Source: Bog-756 sp052326605
Lineage (GTDB): Bacteria > Actinomycetota > Acidimicrobiia > Acidimicrobiales > RAAP-2
Assembly: GCA_052326605.1 (NCBI GenBank)
Contig: JBKQMB010000043.1
Location: 62,001-126,000, forward strand
Length of the DNA stretch: 64,000 bases
Direction: 5' to 3'
Positions 33,710 to 41,524 of the stretch are shown here, in pieces. The translations under genes were made by a program, and so were the position numbers. A model generated the notes under the pieces. That model saw only the letters and a list, made by a program, of their open reading frames with translations. It ran no database searches and had not been told where the DNA came from. Numbering within the stretch: position 1 is the stretch's first letter; each line of letters opens with the position of its first letter.

Positions 33710-34314
33710 GTGCTGCGCCTACGGCGTCCGGCGGACCGGTCCCTCTCCATCGACGCACCCTCGAGTACGAAGCCTTCGACGCAGGGGACTCGCTGCGCAT
33801 GGTCGGACGTCTGCAGGACACCCGGCCGTGGGCTCGGGACGGACAGGCCGTCACCCTCGTGCACGACATCGAGCTCCGGGTCACCGTGCGGATCGCCGAC
33901 ATGACCATCACCGAGTCCGCAGCGGAGATGCACACCTTCCCCCACACCGAGTGCCCGGGCATCGCCCCGGCCTTCGCCGGTCTTGTGGGGCTGAACGTGA
34001 CCAGAGGATTCACCCGCGAGGTGCAGAGCCGATTCGGGGGAGCGAAGGGATGCACCCACCTCGAACAGCTGGCGCGTTCCCTGGGCCCCGCCGTCGTGCA
34101 GGCCGTCACGTCGAGGCGAGCGCTGTCGGTCAGCAGGGGCGAATCCGCCGACCTGTTGACCGGGGGGAGCAGCCCCTGGGCCCGGAACACCTGCCACATC
34201 TGGGCCGAGGACGGGATTGCCGACCAGAAGCTCGCCGCCGGCTGGCGTCCCGGTACCGGGCCGTACCCCGCTCCCCTGCTGGAAGACTTCCAGGCATCGC
34301 CCCCGGAGCGATGA
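33706..34314 (+). CDS. DUF2889 family protein
   Basis: A 202-residue DUF2889 protein. LHRRTLEYEAFDAGDSLRMV (about 16-35), the long central strand region DIELRVTVRIADMTITES, and GCTHLEQLARSLGPA (about 112-126) with its Cys-Thr-His are typical; the Cys and His could bind a metal. The family function is unknown. GTG 33706 overlaps the MhuD-like stop and its own stop overlaps the next start, so the four genes are translated as a unit. Confidence 0.88.
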   Translation: MSAAPTASGGPVPLHRRTLEYEAFDAGDSLRMVGRLQDTRPWARDGQAVTLVHDIELRVTVRIADMTITESAAEMHTFPHTECPGIAPAFAGLVGLNVTRGFTREVQSRFGGAKGCTHLEQLARSLGPAVVQAVTSRRALSVSRGESADLLTGGSSPWARNTCHIWAEDGIADQKLAAGWRPGTGPYPAPLLEDFQASPPER

Positions 34315-34856
34315 GCCGCCGTTCCGAGCCACCCGGGGCGGGCGCCGCTCATCGATCCTCCGCGTGGGCGGTCGCACTGCTGGTGCTGTGCGCGGCCGGT
34401 GCGTGCTCGAACTCGGGCACCGCGGTCAAGTCGCCGTTCTCCACGTCGCCGCCGGTGCTCGAGCACGGACCCAGCGAAGAGGTGAAGGTGATGGACATCA
34501 ACGGTCTCGGCCCCGTACTCGTGGACGGCCAGGGGATCACCCTGTACATGTTCGAGACGGACCGGCAGGGCTCACCGTCCCGCTGCTACGGCATCTGCGC
34601 AGTCCAGTGGCCACCGCTGACCCTGCCGCCAGGGGTGTCCGCACCCATCGCGGGTCCGGGCATCGAAGCTTCGTTGCTGGGCACGGCTTCCCGGACCGAC
34701 GGGACGACCCAGATCACCTACAACGGTTGGCCGCTCTACCTCTGGCCCCCCGACCGGTCCCCGGGGAAGGCCACCGGCCAGGCGCTGACCAATGCCGGTG
34801 GTCTCTGGTACGTGCTCGACCCGGCCGGCTCACCGGTCAAGACCCAGAGCCCATGA
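34311..34856 (+). CDS. Secreted-repeat lipoprotein (Lipoprotein_15, PF03640 type)
   Basis: A 181-residue exported protein. The N-terminal signal has a basic start, hydrophobic core (about 18-27) and a lipobox-like AGAC with Cys32. Two repeats follow: LVDGQGITLYMFETD with CYGICAVQWPPL (about 66-106) and ITYNGWPLYLWPPD (about 138-151). This family (COG4315) is of unknown function and often lies near heme or electron-transfer proteins. ATG overlaps the DUF2889 stop, and its stop overlaps the next start. Confidence 0.9.
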   Translation: MSRRSEPPGAGAAHRSSAWAVALLVLCAAGACSNSGTAVKSPFSTSPPVLEHGPSEEVKVMDINGLGPVLVDGQGITLYMFETDRQGSPSRCYGICAVQWPPLTLPPGVSAPIAGPGIEASLLGTASRTDGTTQITYNGWPLYLWPPDRSPGKATGQALTNAGGLWYVLDPAGSPVKTQSP

Positions 34857-35143
34857 CCGGCTCGGAGGCTGGCAGGATGGGGCGTATGGCCGCCCGGAGC
34901 GTCAACTCGCATTGGTCGATCAATTCGACCAACTCCTTCCTGTCGGTCAACTCGGAGGGGTCGATCCTGTCGATCGGGTCGGTCGGATCGTTCCTCTCGG
35001 TGGGATCGATCGCGTCGGCAGCATCCCTCGGTTCGATCGGCAGCTTCCTCGGGGTTGCCTCGATCCTCTCCTGTGCGTCGGTCCTGTCGGTGCTGTCCTT
35101 CCGCTCGCGTCGCGGCGTCCTCAGGGCCCGCAGGAGGAGCTGA
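34853..35143 (+). CDS. Ser-x-x tripeptide-repeat protein
   Basis: A 96-residue protein whose residues 16-87 are 24 consecutive triads beginning with Ser (23 of 24; Gly67 is the exception). The other positions are mostly Val, Ile, Leu, Phe, Gly, Asn or Ala, for example SIGSVGSFLSVG. The ends are Arg-rich. Period-three Ser repeats of this length could form a regular solenoid or a membrane-lying ladder; I know no characterised family. The ATG overlaps the lipoprotein stop, the fourth gene of the coupled set. Ser is mostly encoded by TCG, so the DNA also shows a 9-base rhythm. Confidence 0.75.
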   Translation: MTGSEAGRMGRMAARSVNSHWSINSTNSFLSVNSEGSILSIGSVGSFLSVGSIASAASLGSIGSFLGVASILSCASVLSVLSFRSRRGVLRARRRS

Positions 35144-35148
35144 CGGGT

Positions 35149-36123
35149 TCAGTCGGTCGGACCACCGAACCAGCCGCGCTTGCGGAAGAGGTAGAGCAGC
35201 CCCAACGCGGCGACGAGCTCGAGGCCGATGGCGAAGATGTAGAAGGGCGCCCGACCGGTGATGTGGCCGACCAGATACGAGAAGTTCTGCCCGAAGAAGC
35301 CGGTGAGGAAGCTCAACGGGAGGAACACGGTCGCGATGATGGTCAGCTGCTTCATCACCACGTTCAATCGGTTGGACACTGTCGACAGATGGGTGTCCAT
35401 CACGCCGCTCAGGAGATCGCGGTAGCCGTCGACCAGGTCGCTGATGCGGATCAGGTGGTCGTAGATGTCCCTCATGTAACGCTGGCCCTCGTCGGTCACC
35501 CCGGGCAGGACGATCACCCCGGAGGTGACCCCGGCGAACATGTCCCTCTGCGGTGTGATGGCCTTTCGCACGGTGATCAGTGAACGCTTCATGGCGAAGA
35601 GCGTGCCCAGCTGCTCTTCGGTCGGCCTGACCAGGATCGCATCCTCCAACTCGTCGATCTGGTTGTCGAACTGGTCCAGCATCGGGAAGAAGCTGTCGAC
35701 CAGCTGGTCGATCACCAGGTAGATCAGCGCTATCTGGGGCGATTCCGCCTCGGTGGGCTTCCGATGGGCGATGCGGGCGCGGACCGAGTCCATGGCCGCA
35801 CAGGGGCCATGGTGGACGGTGATCACGAAGTGGTCGGCGAAGATGAAGTGCACCTCATCGGTCCCCGTCGCATCGGACGATGCGCCGTGCACCACCATGT
35901 AGGTGAAGTTCTCGTAGTCCTCGATCTTCGGGCGTTGCCCGAAGTGCTGGGCATCGTCGACCGCGAGATGGTGCACGTGGAAGACGTTCAGCAGGAGGTC
36001 ATGGGCCTCGTCGTCGACACCGTCCAGGTCGAGCCAGAGGAACTGATGGTCTTCGAGGAGCTTTCCGATGGCTTCGGCGGTGGGTTCGGAGGTGGTTCCG
36101 CCCGAGGTGATGATTCCGTGCAT
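35149..36123 (-). CDS. corA: CorA-type divalent cation transporter with GQN signature
   Basis: A 324-residue CorA-family protein: a long cytoplasmic funnel (about 1-260) and two C-terminal membrane spans (about 262-282 and 292-315). The loop between them normally has the invariant Gly-Met-Asn; here it is GFFGQNFSYL. The N-terminal part is acidic with ILVRPTEEQLGTLFAMKRSL typical of the family. CorA moves Mg2+ and Co2+; variants with other residues (as in ZntB) move other ions or export, so specificity is uncertain. It converges with the Ser-repeat gene with 5 bases between. Confidence 0.9.
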   Translation of the reverse strand: MHGIITSGGTTSEPTAEAIGKLLEDHQFLWLDLDGVDDEAHDLLLNVFHVHHLAVDDAQHFGQRPKIEDYENFTYMVVHGASSDATGTDEVHFIFADHFVITVHHGPCAAMDSVRARIAHRKPTEAESPQIALIYLVIDQLVDSFFPMLDQFDNQIDELEDAILVRPTEEQLGTLFAMKRSLITVRKAITPQRDMFAGVTSGVIVLPGVTDEGQRYMRDIYDHLIRISDLVDGYRDLLSGVMDTHLSTVSNRLNVVMKQLTIIATVFLPLSFLTGFFGQNFSYLVGHITGRAPFYIFAIGLELVAALGLLYLFRKRGWFGGPTD

Positions 36124-36205
36124 GACCCGAGTCTGCCGCCGTCGTGGTGCCGCGGTGCGGATGGGACCCGGGCGGGAGGCGACGCCGGGCAGATGGACCG
36201 GGCGT

Positions 36206-36724
36206 TCAGCCGATCCGCACCAGCGACTCCTTGAAGTGACGGCCGTTGGCGACGTACCCGGCTGCCCCCATCCGGATGGCGGCCAGACTCGACTTGCCCG
36301 GCCGCACGGTGGCCGGCACGCCCACGGCGAGCGCCCCTGCCGGGACCTCCATCCGATCAGGGACGACAGCGTTGGCCCCTACGGTGGCGCCGGTGCCGAT
36401 GATCGCATGGTGGAGGACGACCGATCCCGAGCCGACCAGCGTCTCGTCCTCGAGCGTACAGCCCTCGAGGTGGGCCAGATGGCCGATCACGCATCCATCG
36501 CCCACCACGGTGGGGAACCCGGGCCCGGCGTGGACGACCGTCCCGTCCTGCACCGATGTGCGGGCGCCGACGACGATGGCGCCGTGGTCGCCGCGAAGGA
36601 CGGCGCACGGCCATACGGTCGACTCGGCTCCGATGGTGACGTCGCCGATGACCACCGCGTCGGGGTGGACGAACGCCAGAGGGTCGATGCGGGGGGTCAG
36701 GTCATCGAGTCGGTAGATGGGCAT
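36206..36724 (-). CDS. Gamma-carbonic-anhydrase-like hexapeptide-repeat protein
   Basis: A 172-residue left-handed beta-helix protein. Metal ligands expected are VVHAG (first His), IGH (second His) and HGC (third His). Here the segment reads IGHLAHLEGC: the third ligand position, five residues after the second His, is Glu, and a His appears two residues earlier. It therefore may bind metal differently or may not be a carbonic anhydrase. ATG 36724 lies six bases after a minus-strand TAGGGT. Confidence 0.9.
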   Translation of the reverse strand: MPIYRLDDLTPRIDPLAFVHPDAVVIGDVTIGAESTVWPCAVLRGDHGAIVVGARTSVQDGTVVHAGPGFPTVVGDGCVIGHLAHLEGCTLEDETLVGSGSVVLHHAIIGTGATVGANAVVPDRMEVPAGALAVGVPATVRPGKSSLAAIRMGAAGYVANGRHFKESLVRIG

Positions 36725-36736
36725 GGAGTGACCCTA
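36725..36736 (-). promoter_or_regulatory. Leaderless -10 element of the carbonic-anhydrase-like gene
   Basis: Minus-strand TAGGGT (plus positions 36731-36736) is followed by six bases and the ATG at 36724, with no ribosome site. Confidence 0.45.
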
Positions 36737-36826
36737 CGGCAGGAGTCCGCCGGGCGGAACACGGGCGCGAGCATCGTGGGGACTTAGGATTGCCGCACCG
36801 GGTGACGCGCCGCGAGGAGATCGATC

Positions 36827-38023
36827 ATGGGCGATGACGATGACACGGCACTCGACCACCCCGTGTTCGATGCCGACAACCACTACTACGAGGCGGTGGA
36901 TGCCTTCACCCGCCACCTCGATCCGGCGTTGGGTGCGCGTGTCATCCAGTGGTGCGAGATCGGCGGCCGGCGGTACCACGTCATCGGCGGGCGGGTGAGC
37001 CGGGCCGTGACCAATCCGACCTTCGATCCGGTGGCCTTCCCCGGCGCCATGTACGACTATTTCCGCGGCAACCCCGACCGTCGGAACCCACTCGAGTTTC
37101 TGGCCGGGCGGGAGCCCATCCGCCCTGCCTACCGCGAACCGGAGGCCCGGACAGCCACCCTCGAAGAGCAGGGACTCGTCGGATGCCTGCTCTTCCCCAC
37201 TCTGGGGATGATCTACGAGGAGCCGCTGGCCCACGACCCCGAGGCCGTCTGCCACCTCTTTCGGGCATTCAACCGGTGGCTCGTCGAGGACTGGACCCTC
37301 GACTACGGCGACCGCATCTGTGCCGCGCCCTACATCACCCTGGCCGATCCGAACTGGGCCGCCGAAGAGTTGGCCTGGGCCCTCGACAACGGGGCGCGCA
37401 CCGTGGTCATGCGCCCGGCCGCCCCCACCACCACCCAAGGCCGCCGGAGCCCCTTCGACCCGCTGTTCGACCCGTTCTGGAGCCTGGCCAACGACGCCGG
37501 CATCGCCGTGGTCGTGCACGCTGCCGACAGTGGCGTCTCCTCGAACGGCTATGCCGTCGACGGGTTCGCTGCCACCTTCTCGGGAGGGTGGAAGCCGTCG
37601 ATCAAGACCTTCGCCATCGAGCAGGCGATCCGTGACTACCTGATCACCCTGATCTTCGACAACCACTTCGAGCGGTTCCCCAATCTCCGGATCGCCTCGG
37701 TGGAGAACGGTGCCCAGTATCTCCCGGACCTCATCAGGAAGCTCCGGTCGACGGCCGACAAGATGCCGGGCTACTGGAAGGACGACCCGGTGGAGACGCT
37801 TCGGCGTCACGTATGGATCAACCCGTTCTGGGAGGACGACGTCTACGAGGTCGCGGAGTGTGTGGGTCCGGCCCGGGTGATCTTCGGATCCGACTGGCCC
37901 CATATCGAGGCGCTCCCCGAGCCCATGGCCTACGTGAAGGAACTGAAGGACTTCGATGCCGGCGACCGGCGCCTGATCCTCTACGACAACGTGCGGGAGC
38001 TGATCACCCTCCGGCCCACCTGA
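36827..38023 (+). CDS. Amidohydrolase-2 family TIM-barrel metal hydrolase
   Basis: A 398-residue enzyme of the amidohydrolase-2 family (ACMSD/2-hydroxy-acid decarboxylase-like). D15-A-D-N-H19 is the first metal site, VVVHAADS (about 225-232) the third strand, and FGSDWPHIEALPEP (about 346-359) the final Asp site. The family hydrolyses or decarboxylates cyclic or aromatic acids; the exact substrate is unknown. GAGGAG precedes the ATG, with a likely -10 TAGGAT at 36785. Confidence 0.9.
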   Translation: MGDDDDTALDHPVFDADNHYYEAVDAFTRHLDPALGARVIQWCEIGGRRYHVIGGRVSRAVTNPTFDPVAFPGAMYDYFRGNPDRRNPLEFLAGREPIRPAYREPEARTATLEEQGLVGCLLFPTLGMIYEEPLAHDPEAVCHLFRAFNRWLVEDWTLDYGDRICAAPYITLADPNWAAEELAWALDNGARTVVMRPAAPTTTQGRRSPFDPLFDPFWSLANDAGIAVVVHAADSGVSSNGYAVDGFAATFSGGWKPSIKTFAIEQAIRDYLITLIFDNHFERFPNLRIASVENGAQYLPDLIRKLRSTADKMPGYWKDDPVETLRRHVWINPFWEDDVYEVAECVGPARVIFGSDWPHIEALPEPMAYVKELKDFDAGDRRLILYDNVRELITLRPT

Positions 38024-38068
38024 ACGGTCGGACCGACCCGGGGTCGCCAGTACGTCCCGGACCCGGTG

Positions 38069-38248
38069 TCAGTGCCCGTGGCCTCGGCCTCGGCCTCTCG
38101 AGCGTCGGGCCCCCTTGCCGTGGTGGGTCTCGTGATGGTGGGCGTTGCGCTCGTCCTCCTCACGGTGCCGGGCTCGTCGACTGCGGCCGACGAAACCGCC
38201 GGCCACGATCACTACCAGCACGATGGCCATCACCAACCAGATCAGCAT
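38069..38248 (-). CDS. Small membrane protein with His/Arg-rich tail
   Basis: A 59-residue ORF: one hydrophobic span (about 2-20), then a basic tail containing HHHETHH and RGRGRGHGH. ATG 38248 follows AGGGGCG by 5 bases. The His-rich tail might bind metal. It lies just downstream of the tRNA-Pro on the same strand. Coding is plausible but not certain. Confidence 0.45.
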   Translation of the reverse strand: MLIWLVMAIVLVVIVAGGFVGRSRRARHREEDERNAHHHETHHGKGARRSRGRGRGHGH

Positions 38249-38282
38249 TGCTGCGCCCCTTCGTCGCTCTGTCTGCCTGCGG

Positions 38283-38322
38283 CAGGCGAGCCCGCCACCG
38301 AGCCCGCGGGTGGGCTCGCCTG
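38283..38322 (-). terminator. Hairpin after tRNA-Pro
   Basis: CAGGCGAGCCC (38283-38293) and GGGCTCGCCTG (38312-38322) form an 11-bp perfect stem that can be extended inward, starting 11 bases after the tRNA 3' end. There is no T run. It is a plausible GC-rich terminator of the tRNA transcript. Confidence 0.45.
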
Positions 38323-38333
38323 TCCCTCGTTGG

Positions 38334-38408
38334 TCGGGCTGCCGGGATTTGAACCCGGGACCTCTTGACCCCCAGTCAAGCGCGCTAACCAAGCTGCGCC
38401 ACAGCCCG
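38334..38408 (-). tRNA. tRNA-Pro (GGG anticodon)
   Basis: On the minus strand the acceptor arms are CGGGCTG and CAGCCCG with discriminator A. The anticodon arm is CTTGA-CTGGGGG-TCAAG, whose loop gives anticodon GGG, reading CCC proline codons. The T arm is CCGGG-TTCAAAT-CCCGG. CCA is not encoded. All arms pair well over 75 bases. Confidence 0.95.
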
Positions 38409-39024
38409 CTCCTGGTCAGCGGCCTACGGAGTCCGCAGATTAGCCAACCAAAAAGGGCCAGTAGCCAACGCCTTGGGGACAAGGCTTCAGGACCGACCCT
38501 GCCGAGATCCTAGTCTCATTCGGGAACACTCCCCCACCGGCGGTCGCTCTCCTGCCGTGCCGTGCAGCACGGACCACTGCGCCATGGCCGTCACGGCCGA
38601 ACCGGGAAGTGCCTGGTACGTCGGCACTCCGGCCACCGCGTCGGCACTCCGCACGGGATCGCGCCCGTGCTCCTCCAATGCTCGGCGACGGGGTCGAGAA
38701 CGACAGGGCGGGCAGCCGGAGGCGTAGATGGACGTTGTGCAAACGCAATGCCTCTGCGGGCCCTTTGGCCCTGTTGACCGCATCCGTGTCGGCATAGGTT
38801 CGAGCCATTCGGCCGGGTGTTCGATCGCTCCGTTGGAGCTGGCCGTGATTGTCGTGGTCGTTCTCCCAGTGGTATCCATGAGGGGCACGCATGGACAGCA
38901 AGGAGCCAGGATGGGCGAGCTATCCCCGGTGCCCGGTCGTAGGTGGCCGGCGCAGGGGTCGTGCCACGGGGCGACTCGATCTTGACGGGACGGTTACCGA
39001 TGCAGCCAACTGTGGACACGGCCG
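38409..39024. other. 616-base region without convincing genes
   Basis: Upstream of the tRNA on its strand. Several ORFs of 60 to 150 codons overlap each other here but none has a ribosome site and motif, and base composition is more even than in the flanking genes. TAATCT near 38434 on the minus strand may be part of the tRNA promoter. I see no repeats or mobile-element genes. Confidence 0.5.
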
Positions 39025-39363
39025 ATGAGTAGCAGCGAATGGCAGAAGGCCTCGATCGAACGCGCCATCCCCACCGCGTTGGACGACAAGCACGTCGAGA
39101 TGGAGTGGAAGCTGAAAGGCGTGCAGGACCCGGCTTGGGATCATGCGTTCCACGCCGCCGCACAACCCCGCGTCGGTGCCGGAGACTTCGTCTACGGGCT
39201 GGATCCCAAAGTGTCCGGCGATCGGATTCGCTGGACCGTTCCGACGGAAAGCGCCCAGGAGTCCACCGAAGAAGTGCTGAAGCGGGTCGCTGCGGCAAAC
39301 AAGAGGTTCCGAGAGGTATTGGACGAACGGGCCGCACACCAGGCCCGGCAACAGGGGCGCTAG
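39025..39363 (+). CDS. Conserved hypothetical protein
   Basis: A 112-residue soluble protein (MSSSEWQKASIERAIP ... VEMEWKLKG ... DFVYGLDPKVSGDRIRW ... ESTEEVLKRVAAANKRFREV). It has a beta-rich middle and a C-terminal helix, resembling small actinobacterial proteins of unknown role. ATG start has only a weak ribosome site. Codon use is consistent with coding. Confidence 0.65.
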   Translation: MSSSEWQKASIERAIPTALDDKHVEMEWKLKGVQDPAWDHAFHAAAQPRVGAGDFVYGLDPKVSGDRIRWTVPTESAQESTEEVLKRVAAANKRFREVLDERAAHQARQQGR

Positions 39364-39475
39364 ACACCCGTACCCGCCGGAAGCCTGCGCTCGGGCAGGG
39401 GCGTGGGACTCGGGCGGGGTGGTCGGACGGATATGAATGGCGACTCGGGGACGTTTAGCTCTTGAAAACGACCGA

Positions 39476-39724
39476 ATGCAGGTTCACCATGGCGATAGTG
39501 AGGGGCCGAGGCGGTGGGCCACCGTGCCAGCAGGAGTTGGGGATCGGATCGTGGTTTCCGGGCGTTGGAGCGGCCGGCGCGACCGTGCCTGCAGGGTCTT
39601 GGACGTCCTGGATGCAAGCGGCGGCCCCCGCTACGTCGTCCGGTGGGACGATACCGGCCAGGTGGAGCTCTTCTCCTCGGGGCTCGGCGGCGCCGCCGTG
39701 CACTATCGGCACGCGCGGCGCTGA
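39476..39724 (+). CDS. DUF1918 domain protein
   Basis: About 82 residues. VGDRIVVSGRWSGRRDRACRV followed by GPRYVVRWDDTG matches DUF1918 (VGDRIIV...G...R.GEV...DG.PPYLVRW.D). GTG 39524 would give a start closer to typical members; ATG 39476 adds 16 residues. It is a small SH3-like barrel of unknown function found widely in Actinobacteria, often small stand-alone genes. Confidence 0.72.
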   Translation: MQVHHGDSEGPRRWATVPAGVGDRIVVSGRWSGRRDRACRVLDVLDASGGPRYVVRWDDTGQVELFSSGLGGAAVHYRHARR

Positions 39725-39865
39725 GTGCGACGCTGGCTCGGCGTCGCTGCCCTGGCGGCCGGGCGCGGACGCGCATCTGGTCACGTCGTTGCCGCCGATG
39801 GACACGGTGACCAGGCCCGCCCTACGTCTACGAAGCAAGGCTGACAGCCACGGAGAGTGGTGATA

Positions 39866-40063
39866 CTAGACGTGGTGGATCACCCAGGTGATCCCCTGGA
39901 ACGCCCGGTAGCCCAGGTAGATGACCGTGGCCACCACCATGAACTTGAAGTACCACGGGGAGTTGCGGTGCTCCAACGGCTCCGAGCCGCAGAACGGACA
40001 CAGGCCCTCCTCGGTGAGCTCGTCCGTTCCGAGCCGCTCGTTGCACTGCTCACACCAGGGCAT
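39866..40063 (-). CDS. Zinc-ribbon protein with one membrane span
   Basis: A 65-residue protein: C4-x2-C7 and C22-x2-C25 form a rubredoxin-like zinc ribbon, followed by one membrane span (about 40-57) and VIHHV. ATG 40063 has AAGGA 9 bases upstream; a GTG at 40087 is the alternative. It lies 60 bases downstream of der on the same strand, so it may share its transcript. No function is known. Confidence 0.75.
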   Translation of the reverse strand: MPWCEQCNERLGTDELTEEGLCPFCGSEPLEHRNSPWYFKFMVVATVIYLGYRAFQGITWVIHHV

Positions 40064-40123
40064 GGGGCACCGGTCCTTCGCTGGCACCGCGGCCTCGGCT
40101 CGACGTGGCTGGCTTCACCGGCG

Positions 40124-41524
40124 TCACCGTCTGCGCCCCCCACCCCCGTTGGCGCCCTTGGCCCGCACCCGTAACTTGATCGGCGTCGGTCCCAGTTCGA
40201 ACCGCTCCCGCAGCCCCCGCTCGACATACCGGAGGTAGGTGGGCTGGAGGCGCCCGTTGGTGAACAGCGTGAAGGTCGGGGGATCGCTGGCCCCCTGCAC
40301 CGCGTACTGGATCCTGGCCCCGACCGGGGGATGTGCCACCTGAATCGACTTGAGGGCCCGGTTGAGCTCTCCGGTCGGGATGCGCGAATGGTAGGCCTGC
40401 TCGGCGGCGGCGACGGCCGGGAGGATCTGGTGCACTCCCAGGCCGGACAGCGCGCTCACCTTCAGGACCGGTGCCTCGCCCAGGAAGGCCAGGCGGTCGC
40501 CGACGTCGACCAGGATGTCGGTCCGGTCCTCGGTGGCGATGAGCTCCCACTTGTTGAGCACCACCACCACCGGGCATCCGGCGGCGCCGATCCGTTCGGC
40601 CAACCGTTGGTCCTGGTGGGTGATGCCGGCAGTGGCGTCGATGATCAACAGAGCGATGTCGGCGCGGTCGAGCGCGTCGAGCGCCCGGAGCACGGAGAAG
40701 TACTCGGTGCCGCGTTCCGTGCGCGATTTCCTGCGCATGCCCGCCGTGTCGATGAAGCACACGGTGCCCTCGGGTGTCACGACCACGGTGTCCACCGCGT
40801 CCCGGGTGGTGCCGGGCGCGTCGTGGGTGACCGAGCGCTCGTCGCCCACCAGGCGGTTGAACAGTGTCGACTTGCCCACGTTGGGCCGTCCCACCAGCGC
40901 CACTCGGGGGACCTGCGCCCCGCTTCCCTGCCCGTCGACTGCTTCCGGACCGCCCGGCTCGGCCTCCTCCGGCGCGTCGTCGGGCCCGGGCCCGGTGGGC
41001 AGCAGGCGGACCACATGGTCGAGCATGTCTCCGGTGCCCCGTCCGTGCAGGGCGCTGATCGGCCATGGGTCGCCGAGGCCGAGGGAGACGGCGTCCCATG
41101 CGTCCGACTCGCGTTGCGACGAGTCCACCTTGTTGACCACCACCCGGACCGGTCGACCCGAACGCTTGAGCACCCGCGCCACGCCAAGGTCCTCGTCGGT
41201 GAGGCCGACCGTGACGTCGACGACGAACAGGATCACGGCGGCCTCGGCGATGGCCCGCTCGGCCTGGGCACTGACCTGGACGTCGAGCGGATCGTCACTG
41301 GACAGCCATCCACCGGTGTCGACGACGGTGAAGGCGTGCCCGCACCACTCAGCATCCAACTCCTTGCGGTCGCGGGTGACCCCGGGCCGCTCCTCGACCA
41401 CGGCGGCCCGGCGCCCCACGATGCGGTTGACGAGGGTTGACTTGCCCACATTGGGGCGGCCGGCGACGACCACTAGGGGCCGTTCGCCCACCGCCGGTCC
41501 GTAGTCGGTGCCGGTGGGCGTCAT
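40124..41524 (-). CDS. der: Ribosome-associated GTPase Der (EngA)
   Basis: A 466-residue double GTPase required for 50S subunit assembly. Two G domains carry GRPNVGKS at 22-29 and 212-219, with matching NKxD (NKVD, NKWE) motifs; the C-terminal KH-like domain ends in a basic Gly-rich tail. The second G domain has NKWE, the usual variant in Der. ATG overlaps the stop of the DUF512 gene (ATGA); longer in-frame sequence is the shadow of that gene. Confidence 0.97.
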   Translation of the reverse strand: MTPTGTDYGPAVGERPLVVVAGRPNVGKSTLVNRIVGRRAAVVEERPGVTRDRKELDAEWCGHAFTVVDTGGWLSSDDPLDVQVSAQAERAIAEAAVILFVVDVTVGLTDEDLGVARVLKRSGRPVRVVVNKVDSSQRESDAWDAVSLGLGDPWPISALHGRGTGDMLDHVVRLLPTGPGPDDAPEEAEPGGPEAVDGQGSGAQVPRVALVGRPNVGKSTLFNRLVGDERSVTHDAPGTTRDAVDTVVVTPEGTVCFIDTAGMRRKSRTERGTEYFSVLRALDALDRADIALLIIDATAGITHQDQRLAERIGAAGCPVVVVLNKWELIATEDRTDILVDVGDRLAFLGEAPVLKVSALSGLGVHQILPAVAAAEQAYHSRIPTGELNRALKSIQVAHPPVGARIQYAVQGASDPPTFTLFTNGRLQPTYLRYVERGLRERFELGPTPIKLRVRAKGANGGGGRRR

